DNA of 64,000 bases from Alteromonas aquimaris (lineage in GTDB: Bacteria > Pseudomonadota > Gammaproteobacteria > Enterobacterales > Alteromonadaceae), in assembly GCF_026183695.1 (NCBI RefSeq), contig NZ_JAPFRD010000011.1:124001-188000 (forward strand), written 5' to 3'. Below the pieces are notes generated by a model. It did no database searches, was not told where the DNA came from, and was given only the letters and a program-made list of their open reading frames with translations. This document shows, in pieces, positions 56,174-64,000 of this stretch (position 1 is its first letter; every line of letters begins with the position of its first letter). The position numbers were made by a program, and so were the translations under genes.

Positions 56174-57295
56174 ATGATGAAAAATAAGTTACTACGCTTT
56201 GCTCTTTTCGCAATGGCTGCACTTGGTATTCCCTTTACTGTGGTCGCCAACGATGAAGGCAAAATACTGATGATAGTTAGCAGCAACGGAAAAGAGGCTG
56301 GAGAAGTAGCACCCGGCTACGAGTTTGACGAATTCGCCAAAGCCTATTTGGTATTCAAGCAAAATGGATTGAAAGTGGATATTGCCAGCCCTGCTGGAGG
56401 TACGCCCGTGGCGGATAAATATAACCCCGAAAAAGACTTCAATGCGGAGGTGTTGGCAAACCGTCATATCATGGCGCAACTTACTCAAACCATTCCCACC
56501 AGTGCCGTGAATGCGCAGGATTACGATGCTGTATTTGTGGTGGGTGGAAAAGGTGCGATGTTCGACCTACCTGACGATAAGGCGCTGCAGCAGATTATCG
56601 CTGAGGTCTGGCACCAAAATGGTGTGGTGGCGGCCGTATGTCATGGCCCAGCCGCACTCGTCAATGTAACCCTTGATGATGGAAGTTATTTAATTGCGAA
56701 TAAAAAAATAAATGGGTTTACTAATCAGGAAGAGCAATTGTTTGGCAAAAAATGGATAAATGAGTTTAAGTTTCTTTTAGAAGATAAATTTGCCGAAAGA
56801 GGAGCAAAATTCGAGTCTAGCCCATTTATGCTGAGCCACGTGGCGATAGATCAGCGACTTATAACAGGACAAAACCCTGCATCCACCGTTGCGGTAGCGA
56901 ATAAAGTGGTGGAACAGCTCGGTAAAACACCCGTACAGAGTGCGCCCTATTCTGACGATTATACATTGGCAATCGTCGCCGACTACCTGAGTGGTAAAGA
57001 AGAGGCATTGGATAAATTCAAGCAGCAACCTGAAAACGTTCAGTTGGAGTGGGTGGGGATGTATGGTTATTACTATGCCGAAGTGGCAACTACGGACAAC
57101 CAATCCAAGCAAGCACTGGAACTGATGCAGGTAGCTCAACCTTCGCTTAAGCATCCGATGCTTGGTGTAAAAATAGCACAAGTACAGCACGAGTTGGGCG
57201 AGGTGAATGCGGCGATAGTAACCCTTAATACGCTGTTAAAAGATACGCCTGACTTCCAACCTGCCCTAGACATGCTTAAAAGCCTGTCTATATAA
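56174..57295 (+). CDS. Exported DJ-1/PfpI family protein
   Basis: 373 residues: signal peptide (about 1-25, ending VVA), DJ-1/PfpI domain with PGYEFDEFAKAY (Glu50) and the nucleophile elbow AAVCHGPAAL (Cys156, His157), then a C-terminal extension of about 120 residues with TPR-like helices (LELMQVAQPSLKHPMLGVK). Periplasmic members like this are chaperones, glyoxalases or amidotransferase-like; which one is unknown. GGAG is nine bases before the ATG. 13 bases before the regulator gene. Confidence 0.85.
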   Translation: MMKNKLLRFALFAMAALGIPFTVVANDEGKILMIVSSNGKEAGEVAPGYEFDEFAKAYLVFKQNGLKVDIASPAGGTPVADKYNPEKDFNAEVLANRHIMAQLTQTIPTSAVNAQDYDAVFVVGGKGAMFDLPDDKALQQIIAEVWHQNGVVAAVCHGPAALVNVTLDDGSYLIANKKINGFTNQEEQLFGKKWINEFKFLLEDKFAERGAKFESSPFMLSHVAIDQRLITGQNPASTVAVANKVVEQLGKTPVQSAPYSDDYTLAIVADYLSGKEEALDKFKQQPENVQLEWVGMYGYYYAEVATTDNQSKQALELMQVAQPSLKHPMLGVKIAQVQHELGEVNAAIVTLNTLLKDTPDFQPALDMLKSLSI

Positions 57296-57308
57296 TCGGT
57301 TAAAAATC

Positions 57309-58028
57309 ATGAGCACAGCGATGTTACCAGAGAGTTCTTCATTGCGTATTTTGCTGGTGGAAGACCAGCAAAATATGGCCAGAAATGTTGCAGATTATAT
57401 GGAGCAACAGGGGCATGTGCTTGATTTTGCCGTTCGGGGTGATCAAGGGTTAATGTTAGCCACTCGAGAATATTACGATCTGGTTATACTTGACCTTAAT
57501 TTACCCGGAATGGATGGTATTGAAGTGTGTCGTCAGCTTAGGCAACAGTCATCGCGACACGTGCCTGTTTTAATGCTGACGGCTAGAGACGCCATCGAGG
57601 ATAAAATAACCGGTTTTACGGCAGGGGCGGATGATTACCTCACCAAACCATTTTCCCTTCAAGAGTTAGAGGTTCGGTGCATTGCGTTATCGCGGCGACA
57701 CCTGCTACAAACCGATGACGTAGTGGTAATTGGGCCATTGCGAATAGACAGAAAACGTCAATCAGCCAGCCGCAATGGTGAGCTATTACCCTTACACACG
57801 ATGGGATATCGTATTCTAGTTATACTGGCTGAAGCGTATCCGGTAGTGGTCAGTCGAAGTGAGCTTACGCATAAATTATGGGGTGATGAGCCTACCGAAT
57901 CCGATGCATTGCGTTCGCATATTTATCAATTACGCAATGCGCTGGATAAATCTTTCCCATTCGCCATGTTAAAAACCATCCACGGCGTGGGGTTTGCGTT
58001 GCAAGATCAGAAAGATACCTCATTGTGA
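57309..58028 (+). CDS. OmpR/PhoB-family response regulator
   Basis: 239 residues: receiver domain with acidic pair VEDQQ, phospho-acceptor Asp62 in VILDLNLPGMDG, MLTARD and YLTKPFS; then a winged-helix DNA-binding domain (about 140-235). Closer to QseB/PmrA-type than to OmpR itself. Overlaps the kinase gene by four bases. Presumed to bind the TTCACAT repeats upstream of this gene set. Confidence 0.92.
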   Translation: MSTAMLPESSSLRILLVEDQQNMARNVADYMEQQGHVLDFAVRGDQGLMLATREYYDLVILDLNLPGMDGIEVCRQLRQQSSRHVPVLMLTARDAIEDKITGFTAGADDYLTKPFSLQELEVRCIALSRRHLLQTDDVVVIGPLRIDRKRQSASRNGELLPLHTMGYRILVILAEAYPVVVSRSELTHKLWGDEPTESDALRSHIYQLRNALDKSFPFAMLKTIHGVGFALQDQKDTSL

Positions 58029-59296
58029 AAGCCGATCCCGATTTAGCTAAATTTAACAGCATCAGTAGACAGGTCATTATTCGCTTCTGTCTTTTCACCC
58101 TCATACTCTGTGCCGTTTACAGTTTGCTCAGTTTAATTATGTTGTACAACTTAGAAGACCGTTTTATCGAACGTGAAATGGCTCACGAAATGAATTATTT
58201 AAGCCAGGAATACCGTAACACTGGCAATTGGTCCGCACCACGGCGAGAACATATGAAGCTTTATTTCGCCAGGCAGGATTTTCCTCAGGATATTCGTGAG
58301 ATGGCGATCCGCGAGCCACAGCGAAAAGAGTTTTCCGGTGATCAAGGACGTCATTACCATATAATGAAATTGCCCGCTTTTTCAGAGGCGTGGCTGGTGG
58401 CAGAAGTCAGTGGGGAATTATTGGTTAGGCCAATCAGAGACGATGTCATAAAGTTTTTAGTCATCAGTGGATTTGTCGTCACGCTTATTGCGTGTTTAAT
58501 TGCGTGGCTTATTGGACGAAGAACTACTCAACCACTCAGAAAACTAGCGCATCTAATTAACACAATGCAACCAGGACAGATGCAGCAGGGTTTCTCAACG
58601 CAGTTTCCTAATAATGAGATTCGATTTCTGGCAAGGTCTCTGGAAAATACCATGCTTGCGTTTAATGAGGCGTTAAAGCGAGAAACATGTTTTACCCGAG
58701 ATGTCAGTCATGAATTACGAACACCGCTTGCCGTTATTAGAAATGCACTAGAGGTATATCGTCAAGAACTCTCAACATTGCCTGCAGAGCTCAAACGTAT
58801 TGATGATGCCAGCCAGAATATGGAGCGTATCGTCACCACCCTGTTAATGCTCGCAAGGGCGGAACATGTTGAAAGTGAAAAAGCGGCTGTAAAACTGATG
58901 CCCATTATCGAGCAGACTATCCTTAACCATCATCATTTACTGGCAGATAAACCGGTCAAAGTGAATGTGGAGGATTCCTGTCACGTATCAGTCTGGGCCC
59001 AGCCCGGTATGCTGGATGTACTGTTAGCCAATATTTTAAGTAACGCCTTTCAATACACCCTCAGTGGACAAGTCACTATTCGTTTCCACCAGAATATGCT
59101 GGTGATTGAAGATACTGGTCCTGGTATCGACACTGAAATTGCCAGCGAAATCACTTGCCCCGCCGTACGTGGGAAGCACAGTCTGGGATACGGTTTTGGG
59201 CTGGCTATTGTTGAGCGGCTATGTCAACAACAAGCCTGGGAGTTGAAGGTGAAAAGTGAACAAGGCACCGAAATCCAAATAAAAATCAACGCTTAA
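58025..59296 (+). CDS. Sensor histidine kinase
   Basis: 423 residues: two membrane helices (about 19-40 and 142-163) around a 100-residue periplasmic sensor, HAMP region (164-215), dimerisation domain with His229 in FTRDVSHELRTPLAV and a C-terminal ATPase domain with N-box LANILSNAFQYT, G1 EDTGPGID and G2 GYGFGLAIVE. Signal unknown; the periplasmic loop is rich in Arg, Glu and Phe. Confidence 0.92.
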   Translation: MKADPDLAKFNSISRQVIIRFCLFTLILCAVYSLLSLIMLYNLEDRFIEREMAHEMNYLSQEYRNTGNWSAPRREHMKLYFARQDFPQDIREMAIREPQRKEFSGDQGRHYHIMKLPAFSEAWLVAEVSGELLVRPIRDDVIKFLVISGFVVTLIACLIAWLIGRRTTQPLRKLAHLINTMQPGQMQQGFSTQFPNNEIRFLARSLENTMLAFNEALKRETCFTRDVSHELRTPLAVIRNALEVYRQELSTLPAELKRIDDASQNMERIVTTLLMLARAEHVESEKAAVKLMPIIEQTILNHHHLLADKPVKVNVEDSCHVSVWAQPGMLDVLLANILSNAFQYTLSGQVTIRFHQNMLVIEDTGPGIDTEIASEITCPAVRGKHSLGYGFGLAIVERLCQQQAWELKVKSEQGTEIQIKINA

Positions 59297-59390
59297 CGGA
59301 ATTGAGAAATCTTAACAAGGATAATTTGAACATGGCAAATAAAATAGCTTGTTTGGTGTTAACACTCTCGCTTTTCCTCATATAGCCCCA

Positions 59391-59424
59391 ACCGATGGTT
59401 GTGATACCATCGGTGTATTCTTTT
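59391..59424 (+). terminator. Terminator after the histidine kinase
   Basis: Stem ACCGATGGT / ACCATCGGT (59391-59399 and 59406-59414) followed by GTATTCTTTT. It ends the operon and separates it from greB. Confidence 0.65.
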
Positions 59425-59449
59425 CGTGTACAGAAACATACTTGTTTAA

Positions 59450-59965
59450 GTGAAAACCAAACTCGTTACCCCAGAAGGCTATAAAAAACTCAAAGACGAA
59501 CACGACCATTTGTGGTTTGAAAAGCGTCCGGAAATCACCAAAATTGTAACGTGGGCTGCGAGCCTGGGCGACCGCTCAGAAAACGCAGATTACACCTACA
59601 ATAAGCGATTACTGCGACAAATCGACCGCCGTGTTCGTTTCCTGCGTAAGTTGCTTCCAGAACTGACCGTTGTGCATTATTCGCCGCAACAGGAAGGAAA
59701 AGTATTTTTTGGTGCCTGGGTAGAAATTGAAAATGAGTTGGGTGAAATTCATGCTTTTAGAATAGTGGGCCCGGAAGAAATTTACGGCGAAGAAAAAGGG
59801 GTTATTTCGATTGATTCGCCGATGGCGCGAGCCTTACTCAAGAAAGAAGTAGATGATGTGTGCACTGTGACCACGCCTTCTGGCAAAAAAGACTGGTATA
59901 TCAATAAGATAAAATACCAACAAGCGTTTGCTAAAATGTCCGCCGGTGAACAAAGAAAATCATGA
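59450..59965 (+). CDS. greB: Transcript cleavage factor GreB
   Basis: Rescues stalled RNA polymerase by stimulating cleavage of the backtracked RNA. 171 residues from GTG 59450 (E. coli 158): N-terminal coiled coil with the acidic tip GDRSENADYTYNKRLLR near residue 40, and a C-terminal FKBP-like domain with YSPQQEGKVFFGAWVEIE and ISIDSPMARALLKKEVDD. Starts 26 bases after the upstream terminator. C-terminus longer than usual by some 13 residues (QAFAKMSAGEQRKS). Confidence 0.96.
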   Translation: MKTKLVTPEGYKKLKDEHDHLWFEKRPEITKIVTWAASLGDRSENADYTYNKRLLRQIDRRVRFLRKLLPELTVVHYSPQQEGKVFFGAWVEIENELGEIHAFRIVGPEEIYGEEKGVISIDSPMARALLKKEVDDVCTVTTPSGKKDWYINKIKYQQAFAKMSAGEQRKS

Positions 59966-60039
59966 AAATCATTTAATGATTAATTTGTGAACAAAAATTC
60001 ACGCAAACGGTCATAATTCATACTTAAAGCGTTTTTACG

Positions 60040-60312
60040 GTGTTACGTATTATGTATAGAAGTTTTTCTACGCGTTCTCAGTCAGTTTCAGCCTTAAATC
60101 TGGCAGTGACGATATCGGGATTCTTCCTCTTTTTGACCGGGGCGTTGCTGGTTATTGTGGGTTTTGTGGATATTTTTGGCAGTTGGGAAAACGTGAGAAA
60201 ACTGGCATATTTACTAGCTGGAGCTATACTCTATAAGGTAGGTCTGACCATGATCAGACATTACGCTACGTTGACCCTAAAGAGGGAAAGACGTAGAGGA
60301 TTCTGGCTTTAA
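60040..60312 (+). CDS. Small membrane protein, 90 aa
   Basis: Two helices (about 19-46 and 54-71) and a strongly basic tail LKRERRRGFWL. GTG 60040 or ATG 60052 may be the start; no good ribosome binding site decides. Function unknown. Confidence 0.5.
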   Translation: MLRIMYRSFSTRSQSVSALNLAVTISGFFLFLTGALLVIVGFVDIFGSWENVRKLAYLLAGAILYKVGLTMIRHYATLTLKRERRRGFWL

Positions 60313-60538
60313 AACATTTAGCTATAATAGTTTCGTGATTAGTACAAATCAATTTAATGATAAGTGCTGAAGGAGGGGCTAATTTCGAAATCCACGCTAT
60401 ACTTAAGTGACAATTCGAGAAAGTCGAAATTAAAAAATACCCGAATATTTAATCCGGGTTAAGCAGATACATATTAAGTTCTGCACATGTGGAATAAGGC
60501 GAGCAAGGATTATGCTCATCCCCAAAAATATGAGAAAG

Positions 60539-60564
60539 GCCGGCAGGTAACTGCCGGCTTTTTT
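60539..60564 (+). terminator. Strong terminator, facing right
   Basis: Stem GCCGGCAG / CTGCCGGC with loop GTAA (60539-60558) and six T. It faces the convergent FKBP gene and could serve the small membrane gene 230 bases upstream or an unseen RNA. In reverse it could also end the FKBP transcript, but the T-run there is poor. Confidence 0.8.
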
Positions 60565-60569
60565 CACAT

Positions 60570-61367
60570 TTATTCAGACGCTTCTTCTTCGCCTTTAGGT
60601 ATAACTTCTAACAGTTCAACTTCAAAAATAAGCGTAGAGTTAGGGGCGATATTCCCTGTCGCACGCTTACCATAAGCTAAGTTTGAAGGGATATGAAAAC
60701 GGTATTTTGCACCCTCTTTCATTAATTGGACACCCTCGGTCCAGCCGACAATAACCCGATCAAGTGGGAAAACAGCAGGTTCGTTACGTGCGTATGACGA
60801 ATCAAATTCGGTGCCGTCAAGTAAAGTGCCTTTATAATGCACTTTAACTGTATCTTCTTTGTCTGGGCTTTTCCCCTCACCTTCTTCAAGTACTTCATAC
60901 TGCAGTCCTGAATCAGTGGTTTTAACCCCTTCTTTTTTAGCGTTCTGGGCTAAATACGCTTCACCAGCGGCAATATTCTCTTCTGCTTTTTTCGTAGCAA
61001 TTTCTTGTTGCTTAGCGCGAAGCGACTGCTCACCTTCCTGGGCAAATTGCTGGATTTCCTGAGTTGAGAATTTCAGGCTGTCGTTTAAGGCATCTTTAAA
61101 ACCTTGCATGAGAGCATCCTGGTCCATCTCTTCACCCATTTCTTTTTGCTGCTTCGCACGATTATCAACAAAAAGACCCATGCTTGCGCCCATGGCATAT
61201 GCTTGCTTCTGCGCAGCCGTCATTTCACTGCCTTGATTGTCCGTCGAAGCAATTTCAGCCGACTCAGCTTTGTCTGTGGCGGTTGTGTTTTCTTCATTGG
61301 TATTTGGTTGGCAGGCAAAAAGGCCTAACGCAGTAAGGGTAGATAAGGCGACTAGCGACTTACGCAT
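60570..61367 (-). CDS. FKBP-type peptidyl-prolyl isomerase lipoprotein (FkpA/Mip-like)
   Basis: 265 residues from ATG 61367. Lipoprotein signal with lipobox LFAC. N-terminal helical dimerisation part (YAMGASMGLFVDN, then a long helix EIQQFAQEGEQSLRAKQQEIATKKAEE) and a C-terminal FKBP domain (VKVHYKGTLLDGTEFDSSYARNEP pattern, VIVGWTEGVQLMKEGAKYRFHIP, LIFEVELLEV). A folding helper at the cell envelope. ATG 61382 is a second possible start. In E. coli fkpA is also next to slyX. Confidence 0.92.
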   Translation of the reverse strand: MRKSLVALSTLTALGLFACQPNTNEENTTATDKAESAEIASTDNQGSEMTAAQKQAYAMGASMGLFVDNRAKQQKEMGEEMDQDALMQGFKDALNDSLKFSTQEIQQFAQEGEQSLRAKQQEIATKKAEENIAAGEAYLAQNAKKEGVKTTDSGLQYEVLEEGEGKSPDKEDTVKVHYKGTLLDGTEFDSSYARNEPAVFPLDRVIVGWTEGVQLMKEGAKYRFHIPSNLAYGKRATGNIAPNSTLIFEVELLEVIPKGEEEASE

Positions 61368-61560
61368 AAAAAACTTCTCCATAATCTTGTTTAAATCGTA
61401 CTTTACCATGTCGTTTTTTGGCACGTTACACAATGTCATAGTGCTACTGCTAAATGGTAACCGTTTTGACGATCGTTACAGTGTAAAATTAAACGTGTTC
61501 CGTGCTATGGTAAACGTAGTAGTAACAAAGCGAAACCCATTTGACAGGAATCATTAACAA

Positions 61561-62541
61561 TTGTTCCCTAAAGCTTTATTAATTTTCCTATTGGTTACGT
61601 TCATCGCTGCCTGCTCAGTGCCAGAAAGTAAACCTGACAAAGTTTGGCGTCATGCGGAGGAAGCAGCTTTTGCGGCCGATATCAGTCCGGATGGTCGCTT
61701 TTCAGTTGTGTCTAGCCTTACGCAGGGCATTAATGTGTGGCAATACGGGAAAGAAGAGCCCATCTATCAATGGAGCCACCAAGGCGCGGGCAGTAATGTG
61801 GTCGTTTCCGTGCATATTTCTGCTGATAACCAATATGTTGCCACCTCTGACAGAGAAGCCTTTGCCTTGTGGAGCATGCGGCGCGGAGAGCCCGTTGGTT
61901 TTTGGCGAATCGACGAGTCGTCGGTGCGTGATATAGCCGTAGCAAATGAGGGCAAAGGGCTTCTTGTCGCTCGCTCCAACGGCAAAGTAATGTACTTTGA
62001 GCCAATGACTGGGCGACGTCTGGAATTTTTGGGTCACCAGGAAAAAGTAAATAGCGTTGACATCTCACCCAACGGGAAATTTGCCTTAAGTGGCGGCAAT
62101 GATTATGTGGCCTATCTGTGGAGTACCGAATCGGGACAAATCATTCATACCTTTACCCATCCTAGTAGAGTAACGTTGGTCGCTATAGATGATGAAGGAC
62201 GATACGTGTTTACTGCGGACAGCCAGCAAAAGTCACAGATATGGAACGCGCAAACAGGTGCGCCGGTAAGTAATTTGCAGTATATTGCGCGTCAGAAAAT
62301 TTTTACCGATGCTGTATTCTCAAAAGATGGTAAGCGCTTGCTAACGGGAGCCCCCTCTCGTCGTGTCTATGAGTGGGATATCCAAACGGGTGAGCAAATA
62401 AATGAATGGAAAGTGGCTCCCCGAGAAAATATGAGCCCTCCCAGCGCTGTTGTGTATGGCGTAGGGTATATCGATGAGAAACACGTGCTCACAGAAAGCA
62501 GTAGCGGTTTGGCCGAGTTATGGAGTCGCGAAAATGACTAA
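61561..62541 (+). CDS. WD40-repeat lipoprotein
   Basis: 326 residues from TTG 61561. Lipoprotein signal LLIFLLVTFIAAC. The rest is a beta propeller made of WD40 units, e.g. NSVDISPNGKFALSGGNDYVAYLW and DAVFSKDGKRLLTGAPSRRVYEWD patterns, about six blades. Likely a periplasmic-facing scaffold; partner unknown. The slyX start overlaps its 3' end by eight bases, so the two are coupled. Confidence 0.85.
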   Translation: MFPKALLIFLLVTFIAACSVPESKPDKVWRHAEEAAFAADISPDGRFSVVSSLTQGINVWQYGKEEPIYQWSHQGAGSNVVVSVHISADNQYVATSDREAFALWSMRRGEPVGFWRIDESSVRDIAVANEGKGLLVARSNGKVMYFEPMTGRRLEFLGHQEKVNSVDISPNGKFALSGGNDYVAYLWSTESGQIIHTFTHPSRVTLVAIDDEGRYVFTADSQQKSQIWNAQTGAPVSNLQYIARQKIFTDAVFSKDGKRLLTGAPSRRVYEWDIQTGEQINEWKVAPRENMSPPSAVVYGVGYIDEKHVLTESSSGLAELWSREND

Positions 62542-62773
62542 TCCATTGATAGAACAACAATTACATAGTGCAGAGCAGTTTATCGAAGAACTGCAAACGA
62601 AAGTGGCTTTTCAGGAGCACACTATCGAATTATTAAACGATGCGTTGGCCAGTCAACAGCATCAGCTAGATAAACTGCAATACCAAATGAAACAAGTATT
62701 ACAAAAAGTCAAAGCGATAGAGCCATCCAATATTGCCAAGCCATCTGAAGAAACGCCCCCTCCCCATTATTAG
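62534..62773 (+). CDS. slyX: SlyX family protein
   Basis: 79-residue coiled-coil protein of unknown function: EQFIEELQTKVAFQEHTIELL and the following LNDALASQQHQLDKLQYQM heptads are typical of SlyX, with a proline-rich end. ATG 62534 overlaps the upstream gene. The neighbouring FKBP gene recalls the E. coli slyX-fkpA-slyD group. Confidence 0.9.
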   Translation: MTNPLIEQQLHSAEQFIEELQTKVAFQEHTIELLNDALASQQHQLDKLQYQMKQVLQKVKAIEPSNIAKPSEETPPPHY

Positions 62774-62820
62774 CGCGCGAGAGTAAGTGGGCACGATTGC
62801 CTCATCTCACTTCGTAAATT

Positions 62821-62857
62821 TCAGGTGGAGAAGAGTAGGTTCCTCTTCCCCACCTGA
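62821..62857. terminator. Long hairpin after slyX
   Basis: Fifteen-base-pair stem with one mismatch (62821-62835 with 62843-62857, arms starting TCAGGTGG and ending CCACCTGA), loop 7 bases. There is no T-run on either side, so a Rho-independent terminator is doubtful; it may protect the 3' end. Confidence 0.45.
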
Positions 62858-63089
62858 ACTGACATAAATTCACCCCTTTGTATTCCTATTAATACCAAAC
62901 ATTAATGCGAATAGGTATAAGCTTTACTTTACATCATTTGAAACGCTGAAGATAAATGTACACGGGTGGTCTGTGTAGGTGTTTTATTAAAAAACTTGAT
63001 TCCACAGCGCAAATTTGTTTAATTTGTAAGCAGGTCGAAGCCCGTTCACAATTTGGATAGTGGGTTAATAAGAAAAAGGGGTAATAAAT
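62858..63089. other. Geneless stretch between slyX and the membrane protein
   Basis: No gene seen; AAAGGGG at 63076-63082 is the likely ribosome binding site of the next gene. Confidence 0.4.
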
Positions 63090-63545
63090 ATGGGTAGGTT
63101 TTGGTTAATTCTTGCAGGCTGTGCCAGCTTTTTCGCATCTTTACTGCATGTGGCCATCATTTTCCGAGGTGCTGACTGGTACCGCACCTTCGGTGCGGGC
63201 GAACAGATGGCTCGATTGGCAGAATCAGGTAGTTTATATCCTGTTATCGTTACCGGTGTTATTGCGCTGGGATTATTCATCGGGGCTTTGTATGCGTTCT
63301 CCGCGGCAAATCTTTTGACCAGATTACCCCTTCAAAAAGCTGTTCTTTACCTTCTTACCGGGGTTTTTTTAGTACGGGGTGCAATCGGGCTGGTATTTGT
63401 TGTATCACCAAATTTTTATCTACCCGCGGCCAATCCCCCGTTGTTCTGGTTAATTAGTTCTGCAGTATGCATTATGCTGGGTACCAGCTATTTGCTTGGC
63501 ACCCGGTGGCACAACCGAGACACCCGTGCGCATCAATTTGCCTGA
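63090..63545 (+). CDS. Hypothetical four-helix membrane protein, 151 aa
   Basis: Four hydrophobic helices (about 4-24, 47-70, 80-101, 110-134) with RGADWYRTFGAGEQM in the first loop. AAAGGGGTAAT precedes ATG 63090. Family not recognised by name, though the build is common. Its stop overlaps the convergent peptidase by 13 bases. Confidence 0.65.
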   Translation: MGRFWLILAGCASFFASLLHVAIIFRGADWYRTFGAGEQMARLAESGSLYPVIVTGVIALGLFIGALYAFSAANLLTRLPLQKAVLYLLTGVFLVRGAIGLVFVVSPNFYLPAANPPLFWLISSAVCIMLGTSYLLGTRWHNRDTRAHQFA

Positions 63546-64000
63546 GAGCGAATTTCGATCAATTTAGTCTGTCTGCTATCAAAATAGTGAACCTGCTGTC
63601 CGTCAAAATACGCATCTTCTTCTAACATGATGCGTATTTCTTTGTTCCATTCTTTTGCATCATAAGCGTTATTTAATTCAATGGAGTAAGCAGTATTCGC
63701 ATGCAGAGGATAATCGCCATCGCCGGGTACCCCATCCTGTTGATCCCACATGCCTAAGGTGGTGCCAGCGGCATGCCCATGGTAGCCCAGAGGGTGGGTG
63801 TAAATAGTGGGTTTTAATCCCGCTTTTCTAGCAGCCTGTAGACTTTCTTTTAACACTTCATTGCCCGTTTTGCCTACTGCAAACCTGACGGTAAAAATAT
63901 CCTGTAACTGGTTACCCTTCGCCAGTGCCTCATGCAAAAAATCCGGAGCGGTTTTTTCGTGTGGCCTCAATACATAGGCATGCTGTTGGGTATCGGTATG
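63533..64000 (-). CDS. M24 family metallopeptidase (5' end outside window)
   Basis: The last 155 residues of a Xaa-Pro aminopeptidase-like (pita bread) enzyme; the frame is open to the right edge (it starts inside DTQQHAYVLRPHEK). Metal ligand His lies in THPLGYHGHAAGTT and Glu in YSIELNNAYD, with a further Glu in RIMLEEDAYFDG. The N-terminal half and the first Asp ligands are outside the window, so substrate and signal peptide cannot be judged. Confidence 0.75.
   Translation of the reverse strand, partial: HTDTQQHAYVLRPHEKTAPDFLHEALAKGNQLQDIFTVRFAVGKTGNEVLKESLQAARKAGLKPTIYTHPLGYHGHAAGTTLGMWDQQDGVPGDGDYPLHANTAYSIELNNAYDAKEWNKEIRIMLEEDAYFDGQQVHYFDSRQTKLIEIRSQAN

Noticed and set aside
60487-60675. 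62-codon frame across the strong terminator
   Set aside because: It runs over the terminator hairpin and into the FKBP gene on the opposite strand; a shadow.

Overview
The window looks like the chromosome of a marine gammaproteobacterium of the order Alteromonadales (inferred from full-length matches recalled for E. coli-type IlvC, IlvE, IlvY, LexA, NfuA, BioH, GreB and StbD/E, and from gene order). Both ends cut genes: a Bcr/CflA-type MFS exporter at the left and an M24 metallopeptidase at the right. I see no rRNA, tRNA, CRISPR array, prophage or transposase.

Layout. 1-1.3 kb: exporter end and a small unknown protein. 2-11.4 kb: branched-chain amino acid locus, ilvC and ilvY divergent, then comM (yifB), a TRIC/UPF0126 membrane protein and the ilvE-ilvD-ilvA operon; ilvG and ilvM are absent. 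11.4-13.9 kb: plsB. 13.9-18.5 kb: loose accessory genes (GNAT, GFA-type, lipoprotein, Imm-like membrane protein, tyrosine phosphatase, lipoprotein hydrolase). 19.0-28.3 kb: a chromosomal integron cassette array with 15 attC sites and 17 cassette genes, without an integrase in the window. 28.6 kb: lexA with its own SOS box. 29.6-38.6 kb: cytochrome c oxidase structural, assembly and haem A genes. 38.6-42.7 kb: polysaccharide deacetylase, MATE transporter and membrane proteins. 42.4-48.8 kb: nfuA, an M14 peptidase, comF/bioH divergent, and a SprA-type metalloprotease pair. 48.9-52.7 kb: prolyl 4-hydroxylase-like protein and tex. 52.9-59.3 kb: a compact set of ABC ATPase, FtsX permease, exported DJ-1/PfpI protein, response regulator and histidine kinase. 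59.4-64 kb: greB, FKBP isomerase, a WD40 lipoprotein, slyX and a four-helix membrane protein.

The most notable region is the cassette array. Each cassette is one short gene (or a toxin-antitoxin pair) followed by a 95-138 bp attC whose ends match the RYYYAAC / GTTRRRY boxes of integron sites. Ten of the 15 cassettes encode proteins with signal peptides, lipoboxes or membrane helices and no family I recognise well; two carry StbDE- and ParDE-type toxin-antitoxin pairs read against the array. The array sits between plsB and lexA, which are neighbours in many gammaproteobacteria, so the whole 13.9-28.3 kb block reads as an insertion. A second point of interest is the ABC/DJ-1/two-component set, which carries two 11-bp-period direct repeats of TTCACAT type in front of two of its genes and is probably autoregulated.
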